A stretch of 64,000 nucleotides of DNA from Pseudomonas fluorescens (GCF_018614655.1 NZ_JAGGOG010000011.1:248001-312000); one strand, 5' to 3'. Positions 34,632 to 43,893 are shown, numbered from the stretch's first letter. Numbers and translations: made by a program. Notes: generated by a model not told the origin, from the letters alone.

Positions 34632-34870
34632 GACACTCTCCGGCAGGCAATAATAAAAGCAATGGCCAGAGGCTAAGGCGCTGAAAAGTGGCTGTCTAAT
34701 CGTTCTGGCCAACCGGGTTATCGAGCGCGTCTATCGCGCCATTTTCGGGCGGGCGGCGGGCGTGATAGAGTCGGTCGATCAAGCGTTAAGTCCTTGTGAT
34801 TGGACGGGTGAGAGGATCGATGAGATCGTCTGCTCACCCTACTCCCCGTGTTTTGTCAGCAGGTGCCTTT

Positions 34871-35773
34871 GTGGACATCAAGCAACTCAAATTCCTGATC
34901 GCCCTGGAACAGACCCGCCACTTCGGACAGGCCGCCGCGCGCTGCCATATCACCCAGCCGACCCTGTCCATGCGTTTGCGTAACCTGGAGGATGAGCTGG
35001 GCCTGGAACTGGTGACCCGTGGCCAGCGTTTCGAAGGTTTCACCCAGGCCGGCGAGCGAGTCCTGGCGTGGGCACGAACCCTACTGGCCGCCCATGACGG
35101 GCTGTTCGCCGAAGCCGCTGCCTGCCGTGGCCAACTGGTGGGTAACTTGCGCCTGGGCCTGGTGCCCTTGAGTGGCTTTAACCCGATCAACTATGTGCAA
35201 GGGCTTTCCCAGACGTTCCCGGAACTCAAGTTCAGCCTGTCGTCCATGAGTTCGGACCGAATCATCGAAGGTCTGGGCAACAATCAACTGGATCTGGGGA
35301 TTTGCTACCTCGATCATGTCAGCTCCCATCTGCTGGATTTTTTCGAATTGGGAGAGACTCGCGTCGGCTTGCTGTACGACACGCGCCATTTCCAGTTCGA
35401 AAGCACCGAGATGAGCTGGGAGGACGCCGCCCAACTGCCGTTAGGGATGATCAGCAATGGCATGCACTATCGCAAATCCATTGACCTGAGCTTTCGCAGC
35501 CGTGGGCTCGACCCGCAGCCCATCCTTGAGACCGACTCGACACACCAGCTGTTCCAGGCGATTCATGAAGGCTTTTGCTGCTCGATCATGCCCCTGGACA
35601 GTGGCTGGGAAAAGCCGATTGATACCCTGGCCTTCATCAACCTCCCCGATGCCAGTGTCCTGGCGCCCCTGGGGCTGGTGATGCGCAAGACCGAACCACG
35701 CTCGGCCATCGCCGAGAAGTGTTTTGCCGAAGCCAAGAGGTTGTTTGGTGCAGAGAGCAAGGCCCCTGAATAA
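34871..35773 (+). CDS. LysR-family transcriptional regulator
   Basis: This LysR regulator, 300 aa from GTG 34871, has the N-terminal HTH IKQLKFLIALEQTRHFGQAAARCHITQPTLSMRLRNLEDELG and the effector domain starting LVGNLRLGLVPLSGFNPINY. An ATG at 34796 in the same frame would add an unrelated 25-residue head. It is divergent from moaB-moeA, which makes control of Mo-cofactor genes or of the YdeP-like enzyme plausible. The effector is unknown. Confidence 0.92.
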   Translation: MDIKQLKFLIALEQTRHFGQAAARCHITQPTLSMRLRNLEDELGLELVTRGQRFEGFTQAGERVLAWARTLLAAHDGLFAEAAACRGQLVGNLRLGLVPLSGFNPINYVQGLSQTFPELKFSLSSMSSDRIIEGLGNNQLDLGICYLDHVSSHLLDFFELGETRVGLLYDTRHFQFESTEMSWEDAAQLPLGMISNGMHYRKSIDLSFRSRGLDPQPILETDSTHQLFQAIHEGFCCSIMPLDSGWEKPIDTLAFINLPDASVLAPLGLVMRKTEPRSAIAEKCFAEAKRLFGAESKAPE

Positions 35774-35801
35774 ATAATCCGGCGATCACTCGCCGGATTA
35801 T
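35774..35801. terminator. bidirectional terminator-like hairpin
   Basis: ATAATCCGGCGA (35774-35785) and TCGCCGGATTAT (35790-35801) form a perfect 12-bp stem with a 4-nt loop. It is between the convergent lysR and dyp genes and starts right after the lysR stop. The AT-rich stem base substitutes for a U-tract. Confidence 0.7.
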
Positions 35802-35813
35802 CAGCCAACGCAT

Positions 35814-36767
35814 TCAAGGCTCGCGGTCAGCCAATTCTTCCAGCAGATCGGCGGACGGCACGAAGAACAAACTGCCGGTCACCGCCGTGCTGAAGTCCAG
35901 CAGCCGGTCATAGTTGCCGGCGGGTCGCCCGACAAACATGTTCTCAAGCATCAGTTCCAGCGGCTCCGGCGAGCGCGCGTAACCGATGAAATACGTCCCG
36001 AACTCCCCGGCGCCAGGCCGACCAAACGGCATATTGTCCCGCAGGATTTTCACTTCCTCGCCGTCCTTGGTGATGGTGGTCAAGGCACTGTGGGAGTTGG
36101 CCGGTTTAACCTCTTCGCCGAGTTCGATATCGGACAGTTTGGTACGCCCGATCACACGCTCTTGCGCTTCCGTGGACAACTCATTCCAGGCCTTCATGTT
36201 GTGCAAATACTTCTGCACCAGCACATAGCTGCCGCCACTGAAGGTCGGGTCTTCATCGCCGACAATGGTGAAGCCGACAGCCTTGCGCCCGGTCGGGTTC
36301 TCCGTGCCATCGACAAAACCAATGATGCTGCGCATATCGAAATTACGGAAACCTTGTACCTCGTCAACGACAGTCACGGCATCGCCGAGGGCCGACATGA
36401 TTTGCGTGGCCAGCTCAAAACACAGGTCCATCTGATCGGCACGAATGTGCAGCAACACATCCCCAGGGGTGGAGACCGCCATGCGCCCCGCTACACCGAC
36501 TTCATGAAACGGGTGCAGCGACGCAGGGCGCGGGCTACCGAACAGGGCGTCCCAGGCGGTGGCACCAAAACCGCAGACGCACGTCAGGTTACCCGCCGGC
36601 ACCCGCTTGCCGACCGAGCGCGTGAGGGCGGCGACGTCGCCGCACCATTCGCGCACGGTCTTGGCGGCATCATTGCCGGGGGCCAGGGTGGCAACCATGA
36701 AAATGGCGCTGCTGGTGATGGGGCTGCAGACGGACTGGGGATCGATGTTCGGATTGAGCGTTGTCAT
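35814..36767 (-). CDS. Dyp-type haem peroxidase
   Basis: This dye-decolourising peroxidase, 317 aa, has the distal motif GFVDGTENP (catalytic Asp), the haem-ligand region NSHSALTT and the late DNMPFGRPGAGEFGTYFIGYAR with the conserved Arg. No Tat signal is present, so it is cytoplasmic or encapsulin-type; no encapsulin gene is nearby. ATG 36767 follows GGAA. It is a single-gene unit. Confidence 0.94.
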   Translation of the reverse strand: MTTLNPNIDPQSVCSPITSSAIFMVATLAPGNDAAKTVREWCGDVAALTRSVGKRVPAGNLTCVCGFGATAWDALFGSPRPASLHPFHEVGVAGRMAVSTPGDVLLHIRADQMDLCFELATQIMSALGDAVTVVDEVQGFRNFDMRSIIGFVDGTENPTGRKAVGFTIVGDEDPTFSGGSYVLVQKYLHNMKAWNELSTEAQERVIGRTKLSDIELGEEVKPANSHSALTTITKDGEEVKILRDNMPFGRPGAGEFGTYFIGYARSPEPLELMLENMFVGRPAGNYDRLLDFSTAVTGSLFFVPSADLLEELADREP

Positions 36768-36869
36768 GATGAGTTCCACAAGCGACAGGCGATAATGAAC
36801 GATCGCAGAGTAGCAGATGGTGCGCTTGCAGTAGTGGCCCGGAGCGACTTTTCGATCCGGGTTTGGTAC

Positions 36870-37970
36870 TCAACTACCGCTCTTGATCTTGCTCCACATC
36901 CGAGTGCGAATACGCTCTACCTTCAGTGGCATGGTCTCCAGGGTGAACAAGGTATCCAGCACCTCTTTCGAAGGATAAACCCCAGGGTTGCGGCGAATCT
37001 TCTCCTCCACCAGGCTGGTCGCATCCTTGTTGGCGTTGGCATAGCTCAAGTAGTTGGACGAGCGAGCGATCACCTGCGGGTCGAGCATGTAATTGATGAA
37101 CGCCAACCCTTGCTCAGGGTGAGGCGCATCGTTGAGCAACACCAGGCTTTCGACCCAGAGTGGCGCGCCCTCGCGGGGAATGCTGTACTCGATCTGACGG
37201 CCATTACCAGCTGCTTCCGAGGCTTTGCGGGCATCCATCACCCCTCCCGCCCAACCCAACACCACACAGACGTTGCCGTTGGCCAGGTCGCTGATAAAGC
37301 GTGAGGAATCGAAGTAGCGAATGTAGGGGCGCACCTTCAGCAACAACGCCTCGGCCTTGCGGTAGTCCTCGGGGTTCTGGCTGTTATAGGGCAGCCCCAG
37401 GTAGTGCAAGGCGATGGGAATGATATCGCCGGGCGCATCCAGCGTCGCCACGCCGCACTGGCTCAGCTTGGCGATGTTTTCTTCCTTGAAGATCAGGTCC
37501 CAGGAGCCGACCGGCGCTTGTTCACCGAGGATTGCCTTGACCTTTTCCACGTCATAACCCAGCCCGGTGGTGCCCCACAGGTACGGCACGGCGTAACGAT
37601 TGCCCGGGTCGTTGCGTTGCACCTTGGCGAGAATCTCGGGGTCGAGGTGGGACCAGTTGGGTAGTTGCGTGCGATCCAGTTCCTTGAGCACGCCGGCCTT
37701 GATCAGGTTTGGCATGACGTCACCGCTGGCCACCACCACGTCATAGTTGCTGCGCCCGGCCATGAGCTTGCCCTGCATGACGTCGGCGTTGTCGAACACG
37801 TCAAAGGTAGAACCGATACCCGTCTGGGCCTGGAAGTTCTTCATCGCATCCGGGGCGATGAAGTCGTACCAGTTATAGATATTCACCTTCGGCTCGGCGG
37901 CCTCGGCACCCGCCAGACCGATACTGAACAGTGAGGCCAGGGCCAGTTGCATACAACGAATACGGTTCAT
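36870..37970 (-). CDS. polyamine-type ABC transporter substrate-binding protein
   Basis: This PotF/SpuD-like periplasmic protein, 366 aa, has a signal peptide (MQLALASLFSIGLAGAEA) and the family motifs VNIYNWYDFIAPDAMKNFQ, GSTFDVFDNADVMQGKL and YAVPYLWGTTGLGYD. ATG 37970 follows AGGAG. It is downstream of a nitrilase in the same direction (60-bp gap). No permease or ATPase genes are adjacent, so it may share a transporter elsewhere. The ligand could be putrescine-like or an amide of it. Confidence 0.92.
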   Translation of the reverse strand: MNRIRCMQLALASLFSIGLAGAEAAEPKVNIYNWYDFIAPDAMKNFQAQTGIGSTFDVFDNADVMQGKLMAGRSNYDVVVASGDVMPNLIKAGVLKELDRTQLPNWSHLDPEILAKVQRNDPGNRYAVPYLWGTTGLGYDVEKVKAILGEQAPVGSWDLIFKEENIAKLSQCGVATLDAPGDIIPIALHYLGLPYNSQNPEDYRKAEALLLKVRPYIRYFDSSRFISDLANGNVCVVLGWAGGVMDARKASEAAGNGRQIEYSIPREGAPLWVESLVLLNDAPHPEQGLAFINYMLDPQVIARSSNYLSYANANKDATSLVEEKIRRNPGVYPSKEVLDTLFTLETMPLKVERIRTRMWSKIKSGS

Positions 37971-38030
37971 CAAGAAACTCCTGGGCAGGCGCGCACGCTC
38001 ACCTGCTGATTATTGTTGTAGGGAGAAAAA

Positions 38031-38846
38031 TCAGGGGATCAGCAGTTCACGGCGGCCATCGGCGTGTTCAACCTGCTCGCCGACAAGCATCAGGCGGCGG
38101 TCGCTGAGGTAGTGGTAGTCACGGCGGGCGGCCTTGAGCTGTTCAAGGTCCAGGACGACAACCTGCCGACACTCCTCGCGCCCAGCTTCAAACAGCACTC
38201 GACCGAACGGATCGACTGCCGCGCTACCACCAGCAAACACCAGGTCATCCGGCCCGCCCTCCACACGATTGACCATCACCGCAAACGCCTGGTTTTCCTG
38301 GGCGCGAGCCATGATCGCAGTACGGTGCACCGGGCCGTAGGGGTCCATATTGCCGTTGGTGACGATGATCAGTTCGGCGCCGAGTTGAGCCACCGCACGG
38401 GCGGTTTCCGGCAATTCAATGTCGTAGCAAATCAGAATGCCGACCCGTACGCCTTTCCACAGCGCAGTGACGAAACGGTCGCCTGGGGTGATGTCGCCGC
38501 GCTCGTCGGGCCACAAGTGGGTCTTGCGATAACTCAGTGCGATACCTTCAGGGGTCATCAGGACCGAGGTGTTGTAATAGGTCCCGCGATCATTTTCGAC
38601 AAGGCCGACGACCACTGAGACATTACGCTCGCGAACCGCCTGCTGGACAGCTTGCAAGGTCGGTCCGTCCAGGGGTTCTGCCACGCCCGCCAGTTGCTCA
38701 CCGCCCACGAAGCCCATCAAGTGGGTTTCCGGAAATACCAACAGGTCAGAGCCTGCCTCACAGCTGGCAATGGCTTTCAGCGTACGTGCCAGGTTATAAG
38801 CAGTGTCACCGTCACGACCGGCCAGTTGCATGAGTTCAATCTTCAT
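38031..38846 (-). CDS. nitrilase-superfamily carbon-nitrogen hydrolase
   Basis: This 271-aa hydrolase cleaves C-N bonds of amides, nitriles or carbamoyl compounds. The Glu-Lys-Cys triad is visible: E40 (FPETH), K108 (YRKTHLW) and C140 (LICYDIELPE). Its neighbour is a polyamine-type binding protein, which suggests substrates such as N-carbamoylputrescine or related amides, but sequence alone does not settle this. It is divergent from the LuxR-type regulator and probably heads an operon with the binding protein. Confidence 0.9.
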   Translation of the reverse strand: MKIELMQLAGRDGDTAYNLARTLKAIASCEAGSDLLVFPETHLMGFVGGEQLAGVAEPLDGPTLQAVQQAVRERNVSVVVGLVENDRGTYYNTSVLMTPEGIALSYRKTHLWPDERGDITPGDRFVTALWKGVRVGILICYDIELPETARAVAQLGAELIIVTNGNMDPYGPVHRTAIMARAQENQAFAVMVNRVEGGPDDLVFAGGSAAVDPFGRVLFEAGREECRQVVVLDLEQLKAARRDYHYLSDRRLMLVGEQVEHADGRRELLIP

Positions 38847-38946
38847 CGCTTATCCTTGTACCCATTTAGAAAGCCCAGGTGCACACCAAATCTGCCGGGG
38901 CGAACCGAGTATGGAGCGCCGCGTCGCGGCAAAAAATCACTTCGAT

Positions 38947-38966
38947 GGGGTACCCCTCAATGGGTA
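38947..38966. promoter_or_regulatory. palindromic motif between nitrilase and LuxR genes
   Basis: GGGGTACCCC (38947-38956) is a perfect palindrome and overlaps TACCC-N6-GGGTA (38951-38966), right at the LuxR start codon. A related TACCCCAATGG occurs upstream of the P1 peptidase gene (41053-41063). These could be LuxR-regulator sites. Confidence 0.35.
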
Positions 38967-39754
38967 GCGAGACCAATCTGACGTTGCAGGACTTAGCCTG
39001 GCACGACGCCGTTGGCCGGCTGATCGAGACCCTGGACCAACCCAACTTCTGGACGGCGCTGGTGCGTCTGCTGCGCCGTTATGTACCGGCGGACAACTGG
39101 GTGGTGCTGATTTTCAGCTCGGGTAAACCTCAGGTATTGGCCGAATCTCCCGGTCTCGATGACGGCCTGGACTTGCTGTTCCAGGAGTATCTCAAAGGCC
39201 TGTACTTGCTCGATCCCTTTTACCTGGCCAATCGGGAGGCGCCCAAAAGCGGCCTGTTCCGCCTGGAAGATGTCGCCCCCGAGTGCTTCGAGCAGACCGA
39301 CTACTACCAACGCTACTTTCGCCTGAACGTCCTCGCCGATGAAGTCCACATCAACGTCCAGTTGGATGCCGAACGCACCCTGAGCCTGTCCCTGGGCAGC
39401 CAGGCCCCCTTCAGCACCGAACAGGTTGCTCTGCTGGGTTTGATCCACCCCTGGGTAGCCGCACTAATGCGCCAGCGCTCGGTCTTCGAACAGGAACTCA
39501 AACACGCCCCGGAGCTACCACCCAACTGGGAGAACCATCTGGAATCCACTGCCCGGCAGATCAGCTCATCGCTGTCGGCCCGGGAAATGGAGGTGGGCCG
39601 GCTGATGCTCAGCGGCTGCTCCAATAAAGAGATCGCCCGCAAGCTTGCGATTTCCGCCGAGACCGTGAAAGTCCACCGCAAGCACATGTACAGCAAGCTG
39701 GGGATCAAATCCCAGTCGGAGTTGTTTTTACTGTTTCTGCAAGCCCAGGAATGA
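38960..39754 (+). CDS. LuxR-family (solo) transcriptional regulator
   Basis: This 264-aa regulator has an uncharacterised N-terminal sensor domain (WHDAVGRLIETLDQPNFWTAL, NWVVLIFSSGKPQVLAE) and a C-terminal LuxR HTH (LSAREMEVGRLMLSGCSNKEIARKLAISAETVKVHRKHMYSKLGI). It is not next to an autoinducer synthase. I chose ATG 38960; ATG 38945 is also in frame. It is divergent from the nitrilase operon and lies beside the P1 peptidase gene, both likely targets. Confidence 0.9.
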   Translation: MGSETNLTLQDLAWHDAVGRLIETLDQPNFWTALVRLLRRYVPADNWVVLIFSSGKPQVLAESPGLDDGLDLLFQEYLKGLYLLDPFYLANREAPKSGLFRLEDVAPECFEQTDYYQRYFRLNVLADEVHINVQLDAERTLSLSLGSQAPFSTEQVALLGLIHPWVAALMRQRSVFEQELKHAPELPPNWENHLESTARQISSSLSAREMEVGRLMLSGCSNKEIARKLAISAETVKVHRKHMYSKLGIKSQSELFLLFLQAQE

Positions 39755-39772
39755 GCCCGGACTACCAGCTAC

Positions 39773-39872
39773 TGTAGGAGCGAGCTTGCTCGCGAAGAAC
39801 GAACAGGCACCGCGCTCACCCTGGATACCCGCGTTATCGTTGACTCTTTTCGCGAGCAAGCTCGCTCCTACA
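39773..39872. repeat. REP doublet (inverted 24-bp Pseudomonas REP)
   Basis: Arms at 39773-39796 and 39849-39872 are perfect inverted copies (TGTAGGAGCGAGCTTGCTCG then CGAA), the common fluorescent-pseudomonad REP sequence, separated by 52 bp. It lies between the convergent LuxR and peptidase genes, and its right arm supplies the stop codon of the peptidase gene. Confidence 0.9.
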
Positions 39873-40971
39873 GATTTGGCTGCCAGCCGACTTTTTTCAT
39901 CGCCCGCAACAGCTGCTCGGGCTTGAGCGCCAAGGCCCGGCGGCCTCGCCCTTCAAGGTCGTTGGCGGCCAACATGGCGTTAACAATCGCCTCCTCCACC
40001 GCATCCGCCGCCGCTACGAACAACGCGGAGATGTAGTCATTATTGACCATCTGCAACGGCGTCGTCGGCGCTCCAGGATGACCCAGATTAGCCACCGGCA
40101 AACCCGTGTTACCCACCGAAAAAGCGATGAAGATATCGCCACTGTCGTCTTCCGTGCCGCCGCCCACCCGCGCCAGACCCACACTGGCCCGCTGCGCCAG
40201 CCGTGTGCACTGATGGGGCAACAGCGGCGCGTCCGTGGCGATGGTGATCACGATGGAGCCCATACCCGGCACGCCGACGTTCACCGGGCCGTCATAGGGC
40301 GACGGCACATCGTTCAACACCGTGCCTACCGGATAACCCGCGACCCGAAGCGACGAACGCGCGCCATAGTTGGCCTGTACCAGCGCGCCCACGGTCCAAC
40401 CGCCCTGCTCTGCACTCAATACTCGTGAGGAAGTGCCGATGCCGCCCTTGAACTCATGGCAGATCATCCCGGTACCACCACCGACGCAGCCTTCCTCTAC
40501 CGAACCACTGCGTGCGTCCTTCAGCGCCAACTGCACATGCTCGGCCGTGACGTGCTGGTCCCAGATATCGCTCAAAATCCCGTCGTAGGTTTCCAGCACC
40601 ACCGGCATGCACCAGTAGGTGTGCTGCCGGGCCATCTCCCGTTCGGCCGCAACCAACGCATCGCGCACCACACCAACGCTATGGGTGTTGGTGTAAGCGA
40701 TGGGTGTGGTCAGCAAACCCGCCTCGCGAATCCACTCCAGACCGGTGGCATCACCGTTGCCATTCAGCACATGGACCCCGGCAAAACAGGGTTCCAGGTG
40801 CGCCGCGACGGCGCGCGGCTCGATGACGGTCACGCCGGTGTGAATCGAGGTTTCGCCCGATTGAGTGTTGAGGGTGTGATGGCCGACTCGCACGCCGGGC
40901 ACGTCGGTAATCGCATTATTGACACCCGGTTTACCCGTCCCAATCACGATACCCAGATCACGTAAGCGCAT
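39868..40971 (-). CDS. P1-family N-terminal-nucleophile aminopeptidase (DmpA/BapA type)
   Basis: This is a self-processing aminopeptidase; DmpA releases D- or L-amino acids and BapA-type enzymes cleave beta-peptides. It is 367 aa from ATG 40971, with motifs DVPGVRVGHHT, GGGTGMICHEFKGGIGTSSR and the autocleavage site GMG|SIVITIATDAPLLPHQ (nucleophile Ser239). A TTG start at 40992 is possible. Its TAG stop lies inside a REP element. Near a nitrilase and a polyamine-type binding protein, it may process unusual amides or beta-amino peptides. Confidence 0.9.
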   Translation of the reverse strand: MRLRDLGIVIGTGKPGVNNAITDVPGVRVGHHTLNTQSGETSIHTGVTVIEPRAVAAHLEPCFAGVHVLNGNGDATGLEWIREAGLLTTPIAYTNTHSVGVVRDALVAAEREMARQHTYWCMPVVLETYDGILSDIWDQHVTAEHVQLALKDARSGSVEEGCVGGGTGMICHEFKGGIGTSSRVLSAEQGGWTVGALVQANYGARSSLRVAGYPVGTVLNDVPSPYDGPVNVGVPGMGSIVITIATDAPLLPHQCTRLAQRASVGLARVGGGTEDDSGDIFIAFSVGNTGLPVANLGHPGAPTTPLQMVNNDYISALFVAAADAVEEAIVNAMLAANDLEGRGRRALALKPEQLLRAMKKVGWQPNL

Positions 40972-41187
40972 GGTTTTGTTCTCAATATTCAATTCATTAA
41001 GGTGCTTGAAGTCTAGGGACCGGGCCGATACCTGGCGATAACCTCCATTTGTTACCCCAATGGCGTTAAGTAAGACGGGGCCAGTGTGATGTTCATCCTC
41101 AAGGCCTCTGTTTAAACAGGGCGGCCGACCAGGACAATTCCTGTGCTAGGCTGCGAAAATCTTGTCAATCGTCCAAAAAGGTGACCC

Positions 41188-42102
41188 GTGGACCCACTTT
41201 CCGGTGTGTTGTCACTGCTGAGAATTCGCAACTACCACTCGGCAACATTGCGGCTGGGCGGCGATTGGGCCTTCAGCTTTCCAAGGATCGAAGGCATCAA
41301 GTTCACCGCCGTGGTGAAGGGCTGTTGCTGGTTGCACGTCGAGGGCGAGCAAGCACCGCAACAATTGCAGCAAGGCGATTGCTTCCTGATGACCCGGGGC
41401 GAGCCGTTTACCCTCTCCAGCGACCTGTCAGTGTCCGTCATGGATTCCAACGGTCACTTTCAGGTCCTGGCCCAGGACGAACTCACCCTCGATTACGGCG
41501 GCGACGACGTACAACTGGTGGGCGGACGTTTCGACTTCACCGGGGTCCCGACCCAGTTCCTGCTCAGCACCCTGCCCTCACTGGTGCATGTGCCGGGCGA
41601 CTCACCCGAAGCCTCGCTCCTGCGTTGGGCCCTGGAACGCTTCACCACGGAACTGCAACAACGTCAGGCCGGCCGGTCGCTGATGAATGAACACCTGGCG
41701 CACATCATGTTGGTGGAGGTGCTGCGGGCTCACCTCGCCACCCTCGACAACAACGGTATGGGCTGGTTTTTCGGCCTGGCAGACCGCAACCTCAGCGCGG
41801 CCCTGAGTGCCATGCACGCCGACCCGGCCCATCGCTGGACGGTCGAGGGTCTGGCGCGACTGGCAACCATGTCGCGCTCCGCCTTCGCCCTGCGCTTCAA
41901 GCAGATGGTGGGGTCTGCCCCCATGGAATACCTGACCCACTGGCGCATGCTGCTGGCCGGGGACCGCCTGAGGAACACCCCTGATTCGGTGTCCACCATT
42001 GCCTTTTCCCTGGGTTATGAATCGGAAAGCGCCTTCAGCACTGCCTTCAAACGGGTCATGTCGCAATCGCCCCGCCACTACCAGCGCGGGCAACCGGCCT
42101 AG
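41188..42102 (+). CDS. AraC-family transcriptional regulator (cupin sensor)
   Basis: This 304-aa regulator has an N-terminal cupin-type sensor (AraC cupin_6 group; VKGCCWLHVEGEQAPQQLQQGDCFL) and two C-terminal HTHs (RWTVEGLARLATMSRSAFALRFKQ; DSVSTIAFSLGYESESAFSTAFKRVM). It starts with GTG at 41188 after AAGGTG. Its TAG stop overlaps the stop of the convergent SDR (CTAG shared), so regulation of that reductase is likely. Confidence 0.93.
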   Translation: MDPLSGVLSLLRIRNYHSATLRLGGDWAFSFPRIEGIKFTAVVKGCCWLHVEGEQAPQQLQQGDCFLMTRGEPFTLSSDLSVSVMDSNGHFQVLAQDELTLDYGGDDVQLVGGRFDFTGVPTQFLLSTLPSLVHVPGDSPEASLLRWALERFTTELQQRQAGRSLMNEHLAHIMLVEVLRAHLATLDNNGMGWFFGLADRNLSAALSAMHADPAHRWTVEGLARLATMSRSAFALRFKQMVGSAPMEYLTHWRMLLAGDRLRNTPDSVSTIAFSLGYESESAFSTAFKRVMSQSPRHYQRGQPA

Positions 42103-42848
42103 TGCAGCCCACCACCAATCACCAGGGTTTCGCCGGTGATCCAACCGGCATCGTCCGAAGCCAGAAAGGCCACGGCGGGTGCGATGTCTTGCGGGGTGCC
42201 GATACGGCCCAGAGGCGTGATGGCCTCGATCTTCTGGCGGAAGGCATCTTCGAGGAAACCACTGTCGTGAACGCCCTCGGTGACCACCAGGCCCGGATTG
42301 ACCGAGTTGACCCGAATGTTCCTCGGTCCCAGTTCATTGGCCAGGGTGCGCGTGATCGCGTCCACCGCGCCTTTGGAAGCGGTGTACACCGTTGAATTGG
42401 CCGGGGTGAACGAGGTGACGCTGGAACTGATATTGACGATGCTGCCGCCCTTGGGGTTGAACACCTCGACAGCGGCCTGGGTGCACTGGATCAAGCCCAG
42501 GACGTTCAGGTTGAACTGACGATGGAATTCAGCCTCGCTGACATCGGCCAAAGCGCCGGTGGCATACACACCGGCGTTGTTCACCAAAATATCGAGGTGC
42601 CCGTGCTGGTGGACGATGGCCTTGAACAGCGCCTTGATCTCCAGTGCATCAGACACATCGGCCTTGATCGCATGCGCCCGGCCGCCAGCGGCCACAACTT
42701 CTGCAACCACCTGATCGGCCTCGGCCTGGCTACGGGTGTAATTAACGATCACCGTCGCGCCTTGCGCGGCGAGTAGCTTGGCAATGGCGGCACCTATGCC
42801 CTTGGACGATCCGGTGACCAAGGCTATTTTCTTTTGCAGTATTTTCAT
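42099..42848 (-). CDS. short-chain dehydrogenase/reductase
   Basis: This classical SDR, 249 aa, resembles 3-oxoacyl-reductase-type and 2,5-didehydrogluconate-type enzymes. The cofactor motif TGSSKGIGAAIA, the NNAG motif and the catalytic Ser...Tyr-X3-Lys (NISSSVTS ... YTASK) are present. GGAG precedes ATG. It is convergent with the AraC regulator. The substrate is unknown. Confidence 0.92.
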   Translation of the reverse strand: MKILQKKIALVTGSSKGIGAAIAKLLAAQGATVIVNYTRSQAEADQVVAEVVAAGGRAHAIKADVSDALEIKALFKAIVHQHGHLDILVNNAGVYATGALADVSEAEFHRQFNLNVLGLIQCTQAAVEVFNPKGGSIVNISSSVTSFTPANSTVYTASKGAVDAITRTLANELGPRNIRVNSVNPGLVVTEGVHDSGFLEDAFRQKIEAITPLGRIGTPQDIAPAVAFLASDDAGWITGETLVIGGGLH

Positions 42849-42981
42849 CGTGTTGCTCCGGTTCAGAAACTCAAATCAGGCCCTTGAACATCAGGCGTTG
42901 ATCGACAGAACCAGCTTATGAGCGTCACGCCAAAGTCGTAATAGTCAGGCCTCCAGAAAAGCTTCGCCATCGTCCAGATCG

Positions 42982-43893
42982 ATTGATCAGGCAGCGCGCG
43001 CCAACAAGTTACGCCCCTTCTTCACACCCAACTGGGGCAGCCTTGATCCCGACTTGCTCGCGCGCATGATGGACACCAACGCAATGCTCGCCCAGCCGCT
43101 GAGCGCGGATGCGGTCATGCGCGAGGCCCTGGTGGTCTCGGCATTGGAAAACGCCTGCCGCGCCATCGAAGTCGGCCTGCCGGCGGATCACATTGTGTTG
43201 TCAGCCAAGGTCAGTCATGTGCAGGACTTGATCGCGGTGTACCGCAATCTGGCCGGGCGTTGCGAGTTTCCGTTGCACCTGGGGCTGACCGAGGCTGGCA
43301 TGGGCTCCAAAGGCATCGTCGCCTCCTCCACCGCATTGGCGGTGCTGTTGCAGGAAGGTATCGGCGACACCTTGCGCATTTCCCTCACACCGGAGCCCAA
43401 CGGCGATCGCAACCGCGAAGTGTTGGTTGCGCAACAGATTCTGCAAACCATGGGCCTGCGCGCCTTCACCCCATCCGTCGTGGCCTGCCCCGGCTGCGGC
43501 CGTACCACCAGCAGTTTGTTTCAGGAACTGGCACAGCAGATCGAGGCGTTTCTGCGGGTGCAGACACCGGTCTGGAAAGGTCTGTATCCCGGGGTGGAGC
43601 ATATGCACGTGGCGGTCATGGGCTGCGTGGTCAACGGCCCTGGAGAGAGCCGGTTGGCGAACATCGGTATTTCCCTGCCGGGCGCCGGGGAAAACCCCTC
43701 AGCGCCGGTGTACATGGACGGAGAACGTGTCGCCACCCTCAAAGGCCCGGGTATTGCCCAGGACTTCACCGATTTGCTGCAAGCCTATGTGGCGGCTCAT
43801 TACGGGAAGCAGGAATCAGCCAGACTGTTGCTCGAAGGCATGCTCGAGCGCGGTACGATCAGGGTGCGCAATGAGCCGGCCCACGGTGTTTGA
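42982..43893 (+). pseudogene. ispG: C-terminal remnant of a long-type IspG (GcpE)
   Basis: This open frame encodes only the second half of 4-hydroxy-3-methylbut-2-enyl-diphosphate synthase. Recognisable segments are [58 protein letters not shown] and the iron-sulfur motifs [10 protein letters not shown] and [12 protein letters not shown]. The N-terminal part of the TIM barrel is absent, and no ATG with a ribosome site precedes the homologous part. The sequence resembles the long alphaproteobacterial-like form rather than the usual Pseudomonas IspG. It overlaps the 3' end of benR by 35 bp and is probably a non-functional leftover. Confidence 0.7.
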
